64,000 nucleotides of DNA. Origin: Marisa cornuarietis (lineage: Eukaryota; Mollusca; Gastropoda; Architaenioglossa; Ampullariidae). The DNA lies in NCBI GenBank assembly GCA_004794655.1, contig SMMW01000093.1:62001-126000 (forward strand), given 5' to 3'. The position numbers and the translations under genes are program-made. Of the stretch, positions 12,434 through 24,160 are shown piece by piece. Under the pieces are notes generated by a model. The model did not search any database, was not told where the DNA came from, and was given only the letters and a program-made list of their open reading frames with translations. Each line of letters starts with the position of its first letter. The stretch's first letter is position 1.

Positions 12434-15090
12434 ATTTAGTACTAGCTAACAATAAACATTTTCATTATTTAAATTTAGCTAATAATAAACATGTTCATTA
12501 TTTAGTACTAGCTAATAATACACATTTTCATTATTTAAATTTAGCTAATAATAAACATTTTATTTAGTACTAACTAATAATAAACATGTTCATTATTTAG
12601 TACGAGCTAATAATGAACATGTTTATTATTAGCTACTACTTAATAGCTGGTACTAAATAATAAACATGTTCATTATTTAGTACTAGCTAATAAAAACATT
12701 TTCATTATTTAGTACTAGCTAATAATAAACATGTTCATTATTTAGTACTAGCTAATAATGAACATGTTCATTATTTAGTAAGAGTTAATAATAAAAATTT
12801 TCATTATTTAAATTTAGCTAATAATAAACATTTTCATTATTTAGTACCAGCTTATAATAAACATGTTCATTATTTAGTAGTAGCTAATAATAAACATTTT
12901 CATTATTTAGTACTACCTAAAAATATACATTTTTATTATTTAATTTTAGCTAATAATAGACATTTTCATTATTTAAATTTAGCTAATAATAAACATTTTC
13001 ATTATTTAGTACTAGCTAATAACAAACATTTTCATTATTTAAATTTAGCTAATAATAAACATTTTCATTATTTAGTACTAGCTAATAATAAACATTTTCA
13101 TTATTTAAATTTAGATAATAATAAACTTTTCATTATTTAGTACTAGCTACTAATAAACATTTTTATTATTTAAATTGAAATAATAATCAACATTTTCAAT
13201 ATTCAGGACTAGCTAAAAATAAACATTTTCAATATTTAGTACTAGCTAATAATAAACATTTTTATTATTTATGTTTAGCTTGTAATAAACACTTTCATTA
13301 TTTAGTACTAGCTAATAATAAACATTTGTATTATTTAAATTTAGCTAATAATAAACATTTTCATTAATTAAATTTAGCTAATAATAAATATTTTCATTTT
13401 TTAAATTCAGCTAATAATAAACATTTTCATTATTTAGTACTAGCTAATAATAAACATGTTCATTGTCAAGTACTAGCTAAAAATAAACATTTTCATTATT
13501 TAGTACTAGCTAATAATAAACATGTTCATTATTTAGTACTAGCTAATAATAAACATTGTATTTATTTAAATTTAGCTAATAATAAACATTTTCATTATTT
13601 AAATTCAGCTAATAATAAACATGTTCATTATTTAAATTTAGCTAATAATAAACATTTTCTTTATTAAGTACCAGCTAAAAATAAACATGTTCATTATTTA
13701 GTACTAGCTAATAATAAACATGTTCATTATTAGGTACTAGCTAATAATAAACATTTTCATTATTTACTACTAGCTAATAATAAACATTTTCAATATTTAA
13801 ATTTAGCTAATAATAAACATTTTCATTATTTAGTACTAGATAATAATAAACATGTTCATTATTTAAATTTAGCTAATAATAAACATTTTCAATATTTAGT
13901 ACTAGCTAAAAATAAACATTTTCATTATTTAGTACTAGCTTATAATAAACATTTTCATTATTTAGTACTAGATAATTATAAACTTTTGTATTATTTAAAT
14001 GTAGCTAATAATAAACATTTTCAATATTTAGTACTAGCTAAAAATAAACATGTTCATTATTTAAATTCAGCTAATAATAAACATGTTCATTATTAAGTAC
14101 TAGCTAATAATAAACATGTTCATTATTTAGTACTAGCTAATAATAAACATGTTCATTATTAAGTACTAGCTAATAATAAACATGTTCATTATTTAGTACT
14201 AGCTAATAATAAACATGTTCATTATTTAGTACTAGCTAATAATAAACATGTTCATTAATTAGTACTAGCTAATAATAAACATGTTCATTATTTAGTACTA
14301 GCTAATAATAAACATTTTCATTATTTAGTTTTAGCTACTAATAAACGTGTTCATTTTTTAGTACTAGCTAATAATAAACATGTTCATTTTTAGTACTAGC
14401 TAATAATAAACATGTTCATTATTTAGTACTAGCTAATAATATACATGTTCATTATTTAGTACTAGCTTATTTTAAACATGCTCACTATTTAGTACTAGCT
14501 AAAAATAAACATGTTCATTATTTAGTACTAGCTAATAAAAACATCTTCATAATTTAGATCTAGCTACTAATAAACATGTTCATTATTTAGTACTAGCTAA
14601 AAATAAACATTTTCATTATTTATTACTAGCTAATAATAAACATTTTCATTAGTTAAATTTAGATAATAATAAACATTTTTTATTATTTAATACTAGCTAA
14701 TAATAAACATGTTCATTATTTAGTACTAGCTAATAATAAACATTTCCATTATTTAGTGCTAGCTAATAATACACATTTTTATTATTTAAATGTAGCTAAT
14801 AATAATCATTTTCATTATTTAAATTTAGCTAATAATAAATATTTTCATTATTTAAAACTAGCTAATAATAAACATTTTCATAATTTAAAACTAGCTAATA
14901 ATAAACAATTTTATTACTTGGTACTAGCTAATAATAAATATTTTCATTATTTAAGACTTGCTAATAATAAACATTTTATTTATTTAGTACTAGCTAATAA
15001 TAAACATTTTCATTATTTAGTACTAGCTAATAATAAACATTTTCATTACTTGGTACTAGCTAATAATAAACATTTTCATTATTTAGTACT
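12434..15090 (+). repeat. 33-bp satellite array, third block
   Basis: Continuation of the same array. Toward 14.8-15.08 kb the LA-N-N-K-H unit stays open for about 110 codons and then runs into the inserted LINE. No other gene seen. Confidence 0.95.
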
Positions 15091-15101
15091 TACTTACTTA
15101 C

Positions 15102-18100
15102 TTACTGCCCGTTATGCCTGTCGGCATGTAGGGCAGAGACAAAGGTCCTCCACTTTTGTCTGTCCTGGGCCAGCCTCCCCACAGTGCCCCAGCTGTGATT
15201 TAGGGTCTTCAGTTCTGCCTCCACAGTTCGCCGCCAGGTGTTCTTGGGTCGGCCTTGCTTGCGCTTTCCCTCTGGAGTCCAGTGTAAGGCAGTTTTAGTG
15301 ATGGAGTTGCTCTTCCCTCTGATGACATGGCCAATCCAGCGCCATCGTTTCTTCATCAGGATGGTGGTCATACTCTCTTGCCCACACTGGGCAAGTAGCT
15401 CCTCGTTGGAGATTGTCCTTGGCCAGAAGATGCCCAGGATTCTTCTCAGGCTGTTGGTGTGGAAGACTGACAGTTTGTTGAGGTCGCTGTCAATCATTCG
15501 CCAGCACTCCGAGCCGTACAGAAGAGTGGACAGGACAAGGCTCTGGTAGAGTCTCAGCTTGGTATGAATGCTGTACTGGGTTGACTTCCAGATGTTGCTT
15601 AGGCTACAGAAGACTCCTCTGGCTTTGCTCAGTCTGCTCTGGATGTCACGGTCTGCTCTTCCGTCCTGCTTGACCACGCTGCCCAAGTATGTGAAGTTTT
15701 CAACCATCGGTAGGTCTTCTCCCTCTATGTTGATCGGTGTTGCATTGGTGGTGTTCAGGGTCATCACTTCTGTCTTTGTTCGGCTGATGTGCAGTCCGAC
15801 CTGCTTCGCAAAGGTGTTCAGGTGAGTCGTCTTCTCCTGCATATGTCGATGGGTGTGTGACAGCAAGGCCAGGTCGTCGGCAAAGTCTAGGTCTTCTAAG
15901 TTCTTGGAGAGTGTCCATCTTATGCCCCTTGGTTCATCTTCCGTTGTGTGGCGCATTACCCAGTCAATGACAAGGTTAAAGAGTAGGGAAGACATCACGC
16001 AGCCTTGTCTCACTCCAGTCCCGACCTCAAAGCAGATGTCACTGTTACCAACGCAGCATGAAAAGTTCGTTTAGAAGCTTTTGATCAGCAGCACAATTTC
16101 CATTGGTATTCCGTACGCTCTCAGGATGCGCCAAAGGCTTTCTCTGTGGATGCTGTCAAATGCCTTCTGGAAATCCACGAAGTTAATGTAGAGCTGTCTC
16201 TGCCACTCTGTACACTGTTCAATGATGTTGCGTAGTGCAAATATCTGGTCGGTGCATATTCTTCCTCTACGGAAACCAGCCTGTTCTTCTCTAAGTTGTG
16301 CGTCCGTTGCCTCTGAGATTCGTTGAATGATGATCTTTGTCATGATCTTGCTCGGGACGGACAGGAGAGTTATTCCTCGCCAGTTGTTGCAGTCGCTAAG
16401 GGGTCCTTTCTTTGGGATTTTGACGATCACTCCTCTGGTCCAGTCACTTGGGACTTGTTTCCCTTCCCATACTGCGGTAAATAGGGGTTGCAGGATATTG
16501 GCTGCTAGTTCTGGGCCTGTTTTGAATAGTTCAGCGTTCAGATTGTCTTGGCCTGGTGCCTTTCTGTTCTTCAAGGACTTGATTGCTGTGATGATTTCCT
16601 GTTTCTCTGGTGGGGCGATGTTGACGTCTAGGTCCTCAGTGGCTTCTTGTATGTCGGCTTCTTCGGAAGGTGGTGGTCTGTTCAGAACCTCTTTGAAGTG
16701 TTCGGCCCAGCGTGCTTCTTGTTCTCTCTCTGTCGTTAGTAGCTTCCCTTCCTTGTCCTTGACTGGGGCATCGTTGGTGCTGTGGAATTTGCCACTAATC
16801 GCTTTGGTGATCTTGTACAGCTTTCCTTGTTCTCCTTTTCTTGCTGCTTCTTCGGCCTCACTTGCCAGGTTGTTCAAGTAGGCACGCTTGTCTGTTCTTG
16901 CCGAACGCTTCACTTTCTGGTTCATTTCTCTGTACTGTAGTTTGAACTTCTCTTGCAGTCTTTCAGATCTGGTGCTAGCCACCTTCTTTTTAATGTCTCT
17001 TCTTTCCTCTATTGCTTTCCACGTCTCTGGTGTTATCCACTCTTTCTTCTTAGTTTCTTTTAGTCCAAGACTAGTCTCGCTGCTTTTCTGATACACTGTT
17101 CTTACAAGGTCCCATCTCTGGTTTATTCTTTCTGTATCTACCTCGCAGATGTCTGTCATGTCTGCAAGTGCCTGAAATCTGTTTTTCACTTGAAGAATGA
17201 AGGCATTTTTTAGTTTGGTGTCCTGCAATCTTTCCACATCAAAGCGTCTGTGTGCTGCTGACTTGCGTCCTGTACTTCGCAGTTTCATTTTTATGTTTGC
17301 TACGACAAGGTGATGGTCACTCCCAACATCTCCTCCTCTTTTCACCCTGACGTCGAGTAGGGAACGTCTCCAGATGCCGTTGATCATTAGGTGGTCGATC
17401 TGGTTACTGTCCCTACCATTGGGTGAGCACCATGTTAGCTTGTGGACGTTACGGTGAGGGAATAATGTTCCTCCAATCACCAGGTTGTACGTAGTGCATA
17501 GCTCCACTAGTCTCTCTCCGTTCTCATTCATGCAGCCACAACCATGTCTGCCCATGACTCTCTCTACGTGGGTGTTGTCGTTCCCAACTTTAGCATTCAT
17601 GTCGCCCATCATAATTAACAGGTCATGGCGGGGTGCTGCACTTACTTCTGCTTGTAATTGGTCGTAAAAGGTGTCCTTCGCCTCATCATCGCTATCGTTG
17701 GTTGGTGCGTAGCACTGGATCAAGGTCATGTTGCCATGTCTCCCCTTCACTCTGGCCGTAATCAGTCTGCTGTTGATTGGTTTCCACTCTATCAGGCACT
17801 TTTCTGTTCCTTTCCTCAGGATGATGGCTACTCCCTCATGGTGTTGATTGTCTTCTCTGCCAGAATACAGCACTGTCTCTCCGGTCTGGGTCTTTACTCT
17901 TCCAGAACCTGTCCATCTGCTTTCGCTTACTCCTAGGATGTGCAAGTTGTAACGCCTCATCTCGGCCGTGATTTGTGCCAATTTACCAGTTTCGTACATG
18001 GTACGCACATTCCAGAAACCTATTCTGGTCTTGCATTTGGCGCTCAGGACTTCCATGTTCGTGCCAGTAGCTTCCTTTCGGCTTTCACTACTAGCAGTCA

Positions 18101-18140
18101 TACAAGGATCTTGCGATACCTCTGGGAGCCCATCACACAC
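15102..18140 (-). pseudogene. RTE-like endonuclease-reverse transcriptase, one stop codon
   Basis: About 1012 codons read in one frame from an ATG at 18140, broken only by an in-frame TAA at 16071-16073. N-terminal endonuclease: [35 protein letters not shown] and GSDHHLV. RT: NRKAPGQDNLNAE, EEQAGFRRGR, NFVDFQKAFDS (motif A), RQGCVMSSLLF (motif B) and LDFADDLALLSH (motif C), then a C-terminal WRWIGHV...GRPKNTWRR region. The normal stop codon lies in the first unit of the GTAA tail. A single substitution explains the break, so the copy is recent. Codon use and GC are far above the surrounding satellite. Confidence 0.85.
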
Positions 18141-18194
18141 AATAGTGGTGTCTTTCTTTGTCGCTGTTTCCGTAACGGTATTGTTTTTTACGGG

Positions 18195-18213
18195 ACAGGG
18201 TTGTTAGCCCTGT
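18195..18213 (-). other. Stem-loop in the LINE 5' UTR
   Basis: On the minus strand ACAGGG and CCCTGT pair around a CTAACAA loop. The homologous place in the LINE at 39 kb (39137-39155) has GTGGGG and CCCCAC around TTAGCAA. Three of six base pairs differ and all three keep pairing. Both sit in the leader just before or at the ORF start. Confidence 0.55.
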
Positions 18214-18372
18214 GCCCAACCCCCAACCTGGAGGACCAGGGATCATGTTTCATCTGGCATCTACCCTTTGACCTGCCCGGCTTGGGTAGCCCTGCCCGGT
18301 ATAGCTCCCAGGGTCATCGATACACACAAGCCCCCCGACCGCGACAAGGTAATGATCCTCCGGGGGGGGGGG

Positions 18373-18646
18373 TATTTAGTACTAGCTAATAATAAACATT
18401 TTCATTACTTGGTACTAGCTAATAATAATTATTTTCATTATTTAAAACTAGCTGATAATAAACATTTTCATTATTTAGTACCAGCTAATAATAAAAATTT
18501 TCATTATTTAAATTTAGCTAATAATAAACATTTTCAATATTTAGTACTAGCTAATAATAAACATGTTCATTATTTAGTACTAGCTAATAATAAACATTTT
18601 CATTATTTAGTACTAGCTAATAATAAACATTTTCATTATTTAGTAC
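18373..18646 (+). repeat. 33-bp satellite, right end of the array
   Basis: About eight further units of the same satellite, resuming after the LINE in the same orientation. Confidence 0.95.
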
Positions 18647-18667
18647 TAGGGTTAGGGTTAGGGTTAG
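18647..18667 (+). repeat. Short TTAGGG (telomere-type) run
   Basis: Three TAGGGT repeats directly abut the last satellite unit; the satellite's own TAG provides the first bases. Array and run end together, and unrelated single-copy-looking DNA follows. Confidence 0.8.
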
Positions 18668-19640
18668 CAGAGTAACCCAGATGGCAGCCAATATGTCAAG
18701 GCCACAGCAATAGTCCACAAAAAACAACTATTTCTCTGTTTTCACTGCATCAAGACAGTGACCAGTTTTTGCAGTGTTAGATGGTTAATTTGTAGATAGA
18801 CTTAGTGAGAAGCTGCACATCCATGTGCAATTCTAGTGATAGAGGATAACAAAAAACCCACCAAGAATGGCGATCAGTAGAGGTATTTAAGTGCAAGTGG
18901 TTCACCATATATAAAGCACAGCATGTGGAAAGTGAAGCTAGCTTCAACACTTACACCTTTTTCTCCAAGAAGGCTGGGGAGTCTTCGCATTGGAAGGTAT
19001 TGTCCCTGAAATCCACAGAAAGCAAATGTTACTGAGAGCAGAAACCAGTACATGTAGTGACCGGCATATTGATACACAGCTGACATCTTTTGTGTCGTAT
19101 GCTCTGCTATATGAAGTAAAGTTACAGACAGTTTAAACTGCATGTGAAATAACTAAAGAGAAGTAACAAGTGCAGAAAGATGATAAAAGTTATGCAGTAA
19201 ATATTTGTAAACTATTTCTTCGGCAATGCCATGAATGTGGCATTGTAAGAGAATACATGTGAATGTACATATGTGTCCTTTCTGAAAAATGCACAGCATA
19301 TCTAACCCATTTCCATAAAGCTTACTTAAAATTTGAAGACCAATCTCTATGGTAAACAACTAGGTAAATATTTTTTTGTTGCTGCTATGGGTAGAAGATT
19401 CCTCCGATTTGCTGCTAGTTACATAACTGATCACTGTCAGCATGCCATTGAGAGCAAGTTTATACCCTCTTAGCACAATGCGCCACGATTGTGCCTTTAC
19501 CGGCAGAGCGCCATGAGCCACAATCATGATTCTCTCTTAGCATGATGGGCCATGATTGTGGCCTTACTGGCTCGTGCTCGAGGGTGGCTCTGCAGCTTCA
19601 CCATCGTCTTCAAAATCATAAATTTTAAGCCCATGTTTTA
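18668..19640. other. Mostly featureless stretch
   Basis: AT-rich DNA with no convincing gene except a possible 49-bp exon (18957-19005, minus). A local imperfect duplication TTAGCACAATGCGCCACGATTGTG / TTAGCATGATGGGCCATGATTGTG type is visible at about 19470-19560. Confidence 0.4.
18957..19005 (-). CDS. Possible small internal exon, gene unknown
   Basis: Minus-strand stretch between a good acceptor (pyrimidine-rich, ending GGATTTCAG) and a near-consensus donor (AAAG/GTGTAAGT). It encodes 16 residues beginning DNTFQCEDSP in an open frame. No neighbour confirms it and I do not recognise the protein. Confidence 0.25.
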
Positions 19641-19648
19641 CAATATAG

Positions 19649-20548
19649 TGTAGCGGGAGCGCTAGATAGCTTGTACCGCTGACGGTGCTTTCTCCCTTCC
19701 ACCCTGCACCCCCTTCCACCCTACGCTTGGTCGCGCGAGCGGAGTGTCGCGAGGCAGGCTGACCGCACAACGGGTGACGTAGCACCCAGCTACTTCGGTA
19801 TAAATACCAGAGAAAAGTCAGTCTCTGGACTAGCTTGTCGAAAGACGACTGGTAACTACAAGAGAGGTTTCTGTTTGCCGAAAGGCGACTGGACCAGGCT
19901 GAAAAGCACTCACTCTTGTCCCCCACCTCTACCCACCCTGAGTACGAGAGGTACCTGTTTGCCGAAAGGCGACTGGGCAGGCTGAAAAGCAATCTGATCA
20001 CTCAACCCCCCCTCTTTCCCCCCCACCCCAGGGAGTTAGGTGTTAGGATTTAGCTAGGTAGGTTAGTTAGAATAGGAATAATAGCAGCTGTAGGTGTAAA
20101 TTATGTAAATAAATCTGTCTCTGAACTTACTTATTTGTGTAAGTGTCTTAGTCTGTATGCTAGCGTGATGTATGTGTCCTCGTCGTGTAAACGAGATGAA
20201 TGAGGATCAGTAGCAAGAAAGAAATCGTGTCGTGGATTGTAATTACAGCAGAACACACGAAGATCAAGGAGCTGAGAGATACACCGCAGAGAACACACTT
20301 TTGGTTTAGAGTAAAGCAGGGTCTCCAAGGTTCGCTGAGTGCGGGTGCAGTAGATGGAAAAAAGAACACAACGCGAGGCAGTATATGAGACAAGGTACCC
20401 GGCTAACGAGAGCCAGAACTTTAGATAAAAAGAAAGTTCTCCTTGGGAACTTCCGTCCTCTCCCCTGGGACAAGAAAGAGGAACGGACTGATTTATGGCG
20501 CTAGGGCAGTGTAGAGTGTAAGCGTAGCGACAGGTCGGTCCGGTTACA
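19649..20548 (+). mobile_element. Solo LTR, 900 bp, 4-bp target duplication ATAG
   Basis: Begins TGTAGCGGG and ends CGGTTACA. It is flanked by ATAG at 19645-19648 and 20549-20552. Inside are a TATA box (TATAAATA, 19799-19806), a duplicated module TTGCCGAAAGGCGACTGG..CAGGCTGAAAAGC (about 19873-19905 and 19958-19990), and a poly(A) signal AATAAA (20108-20113). The order fits U3-R-U5 on the plus strand. The 4-bp duplication matches Gypsy-type integrases. Internal sequence is gone, presumably by LTR-LTR recombination. Confidence 0.7.
19799..19806 (+). promoter_or_regulatory. TATA box of the solo LTR
   Basis: TATAAATA in a GC-richer setting, about 310 bp before the AATAAA of the same LTR. Confidence 0.5.
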
Positions 20549-20552
20549 ATAG

Positions 20553-21476
20553 AAATATTTTTACATGCTCTAAGAGGGTTAATTGCAATAAACCAAAACT
20601 AAAAAACACTAGGAAGCACAAAGAATATTCTATATTAAAATTATCATATTAATCCGACGAGTGAGCATTGTCAGATTGCACTGTTCTGCAAGCAATGGAG
20701 TGAATGCAAAGTAGAATGCTGGCTGAAGGGAGAGAATCCACTGCAGCCATTTTAAGACCAAAAGGAAGAAATTATCAGTAAACTGTGTGTATACATGTGA
20801 TCTTTGCATTTGTGTAAAAGGTTGTGTTAATCCAGTAATATATTCATGTTAGTATGCAATACATCCACCACCACAAGTACAAGAAGCAGTGAGGGTAGGC
20901 TTAAAACATTTCTTGTGAGTAATGATGCTTTTATTTCCTGCGATTGTTTCCATTATATTAAGGGGCAGGCTTTAAAGGGTGTAGGCCTTGTGCCTTTTTT
21001 TCTACGCCCCACCTTTTAATCTTTTTTTCGTTATTTATTTTATTGTGCATGTGTACATACACTTTTCTGAATAATCATTCATGTAGTGTATCTGAAATAA
21101 AGAGAACATCCAAAAGATTTTTGAATATGTTAATATTTGGTACTAATTTAATATCAGTAGTTTGTACATTCCAATATTGTACAAATGTATAAGAGAAAGA
21201 TTTTCTTAGCAGTTGCTGAGTAACAGTCATCCCTGTTTGATTCTGGTTTTCCAACGTTTTGTGAAAATCGTCTTTTTGTTATTGTCATCAATACAATTGT
21301 AAATTATATATTATATTTTTCACATCTTAATCTTCTTCAAATGACTGCAACCCTAAACAGCTAAGTCTCTCATTGTTTGATATTTTTCTGCATTTATAAC
21401 TTCCAACAGATGTGTAAGATGATCTTTTTCTTTCTAAATGCTAGGTTTTATTTAAAACATCTCTGTGAGATCAATG
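20553..21476. other. No gene seen
   Basis: AT-rich non-coding sequence. The pyrimidine and A-rich runs have no clear exon or repeat structure. Confidence 0.4.
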
Positions 21477-21486
21477 GTTCTTCTTC

Positions 21487-21656
21487 TTATTCCTTTTCGC
21501 CCCCAGTGGAGCATAGGGCTGCAACTACACCACGCCAGCGAACCCGGTTCTGGGCCTCCCTCCCCAGTTGGGTCCATGTCATTCCAGCTGCCTCCGCCTC
21601 GCCGTGGACCGATCTTCTCCACGTCTGTCTGGGTCTCCCAACCCTGCGTCTCCCAA
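21487..21656 (-). mobile_element. 5'-truncated 3' end of an RTE-like LINE
   Basis: Minus-strand coding tail RRRVGRPRQTWRR...CSTGGEKE ending in TAA at 21487-21489. It is nearly the same as the end of the LINE at 39-43 kb. Only the last ~55 codons are present, which is the usual result of incomplete reverse transcription. The 21658-21700 flank (TGTTTACCTCAGAGCAGCAA) resembles 44047-44075. Confidence 0.75.
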
Positions 21657-21699
21657 TGTTTACCTCAGAGCAGCAATAATAAAATACAAACTTCACCAA

Positions 21700-22374
21700 C
21701 TGTCATCTTCACAGTCTTCAGTTATAAGCCAGTCATTGTAACGTTACATTTTTCTGGCGTGCTAAGAGAGTTCATTGAAAGCTAGCAATTTTCTCCTATT
21801 GATAATAAAATCAAGAATCAGCTTTAAAAAAAAAAGTAGTCATTTTTTTAAAATTGACTGTTAAAAAGATGGGATTTTCCAATATTTTTCTTAGTACACT
21901 GCTCTGCCAATTGTTTGTAAAACCATTAATGTTGTGTTTGTTTATTACAGTACAGAATTAACTGACATGCATATTCTGTGCATCATTTGTAATTGTTGAA
22001 TGTGTGCTGTTAGGTGTTTTGTTTCAATCAATAATAATTATTGCTGAAGTTTACTTGAACCCTTAATGATTGCCTCGCATTAGCTATTGATGTGACAATT
22101 AGCAAGCTACAAGAAGTTTAACTGGTTGTCATTCAAAATGTTTTTGCAAATGATACTCATCTGTTTCATAACAAATTTATTCTACTTATGGATTCGCTTA
22201 TTGCCACCTATAGTTCACATTCAATCAAAGTTTACTCAGGCTACTTCATATTTAATACTGCCAAAGCCTTCATTGTGAATATGGAACAGTCAACATATAA
22301 TTATCTTTCAAAAACCAATTTTATGCTCATAGTGCATAATTGCTAGAGGCAACATTCAGTGTTTGTACAATAAT
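21700..22374. other. No gene seen
   Basis: AT-rich sequence. A 34-bp local repeat (TGCTAGAGGCAACATTCAGT...) begins at 22341 and borders the MITE that follows. Confidence 0.4.
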
Positions 22375-22382
22375 TGCTAGAG

Positions 22383-22785
22383 CAGGGGTGGGCAATGTTT
22401 TCCGTTTGTGGGCCGGTCTCAAAATTCCAAGCTATGTGGCTGGCTGGTAAAAAGAAAAAACCCCATGCCAGGAAACTACACAACAAATGAGTACATAAAG
22501 GTGTTCATTTACTGAATTTTTTGGTGTAAAATGAAGTTTGAATTTGCTCACAATAAAAGCAGCCTTTCCTTTGAAGGGAGCTGCCCCTGATGCTCTTTAA
22601 GGACTACATCAGACATATCAGCTGTGTTATCTTTGTACTTTGTGTAAGAATGTTAAGGGGTGCCGATTTCTAACGCTGTTTCAAATTAACCTAGGGTGAA
22701 TAAAAGAAAATGAAAACAAGTGCACTTCATATTTTGGCAGATGGGCTAGTCCAAAGACGTCTGCGGGCCATACTTTGCCCACCCA
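22383..22785. mobile_element. hAT-type MITE, about 403 bp
   Basis: Left end CAGGGGTGGGCAATG and right end CTTTGCCCACCCA form the terminal inverted repeats typical of many hAT elements. TGCTAGAG stands on both sides (22375-22382 and 22786-22793), an 8-bp duplication as expected for hAT. No coding capacity remains. The duplication assignment is slightly ambiguous because the target itself was a local repeat. Confidence 0.6.
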
Positions 22786-22793
22786 TGCTAGAG

Positions 22794-24160
22794 GCAACAT
22801 TCAGTGTTTACTTGCTGCATGCGATGCTCGCTCATGGCATGCATATCGCATGACTCCATCATGAAAACAATCCACTTTTCCTAAATCTAGGTGAAAACTG
22901 CTTCATTATCAAGACATAAGTTGACAAACATCAGAAAGGGGTAAAGAGCACAGACATCAGGATTGTGAACTCATAACACTGAGAACCTCGGCCAATGGGA
23001 GAGCTGGGAACGTAATGTCATAATGTGATGTTTGTAGCCACAAGAAAGAGGAAACTAATAATAAAATCATACTGAGAAATCACTTTTGCTGTGTACAAAG
23101 ATGATCCTGTTGAAACTCACTTCAATGAAACATCACTTTTCTCGAATCTGACACCATAGAGGCTAAGTTAAGTTCAGTTGTGCACCTGGTAATACTGATC
23201 TCATTTTGCTTAGGGCGAGTGAACCTGTTCTATAGCAGAGAGGATGCAATATTCTGTAACTGTGTTTTATCTCTTCTTTGTTTTTGCTTAGCCGTTCCTT
23301 CCATTACAGAGAACCACATCAAGCTTTGTGCAGTTATTCACTGGGGTGGTACTGTTCTAAATCAAATTAATAGTGGCAAACATATACCATGAACAGCTGT
23401 CTGAAAAAGGACTAGTTTTTTTTTAAATTACCCATTGCTATTACTTTGACAGGGTGATGACACACAAAGCTTTTCACAACTTCTGTAGGTAATAAATCTT
23501 TCAATCACCATGCCATTCACACTAAACATTTCCTTGTTAAAAGCCACAAGGCGTCATGCGTCACAATCATGAAAGCATGACCTTTTGTGGAAACAAGTCA
23601 ACAGCTTGTGTCAAACTGATCATTAAGAATAAGAGTGTCTGCAGCCTGTACACATGTACCACTATTTACCAATGACATAAGGCCAACTAATGGCAAACAG
23701 TAGTAAAGGGGGTGGGGGGAACATAAGATGCAATGTGGTGTTACAAATATTCAGAAAACATTCTTACATAAAACATCAATCCTGTAAATAGGGCAGATAT
23801 GATTAAATGTACAATGTTGGGTCCTTGGTAAAGCCAAAAAAAAAGAATTAACATTGCGCTGCCTTCAGCAACAGTCTGATCTGTAAAGGAATTCACATTC
23901 TCAGGTAAAAAGGAAAAAAAAAAGATTAATATCTCTACATAGCTGTTCTGTTTATTTTCTCTAGTCACTGAAAGCTAGACATGGTTACTGTAGGTAAAAC
24001 TGCTGAAGGACATTCAAATCACTGAAGGTTGTCATATTGCAGCTGATATATACATATATATACACACATATACCTGGTGCAAAAATGCATACAACCCACA
24101 AAATGACTGCCATCTTTTCGAGGCTGCATGAGATATAAATAGTGACCAAGTAGATCATGT
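22794..24160. other. Non-coding; 3' flank of NOL6
   Basis: No convincing exon. A TTTATT at about 23951 reads as AATAAA on the minus strand and could be the NOL6 poly(A) signal, about 210 bp beyond its stop. Confidence 0.35.

Larger units (their letters stand above)
9283..13320 (+). repeat. Segmental duplication, copy 2
   Basis: Partner of 1-4035. Same satellite variants, same LINE and the same LINE lesions, shifted by 9282-9286 bp. Homology ends near 13320, where the satellite variants change. Confidence 0.85.
15091..18372 (-). mobile_element. RTE-like LINE inserted in the satellite, near full length
   Basis: Minus-strand non-LTR element with 5' UTR (18141-18372), one long ORF and a (GTAA)n tail at its 3' end (about 15087-15105). 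It is flanked by TATTTAGTACT at 15080-15090 and 18373-18383. This fits an 11-bp target duplication, although the same word is part of the satellite unit. The endonuclease and RT resemble the proteins often mis-annotated in animals as 'craniofacial development protein 2'. RTE clade is the likely home, supported by the almost absent 3' UTR. Confidence 0.85.

Noticed and set aside
15238..17936. Plus-strand ORFs of 60-184 codons
   Set aside because: Shadows of the minus-strand LINE ORF, whose motifs are unambiguous.
18340..18362. GGAGGATCATTACC (minus) as a trace of the 18S rRNA 3' end
   Set aside because: Only about 9 bases resemble the GGATCATTA end of 18S; the surrounding sequence is LINE leader.
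19564..20001. 145-codon minus-strand ORF
   Set aside because: Lies in the solo LTR and only reflects its duplicated AAAGGCGACTGG module.
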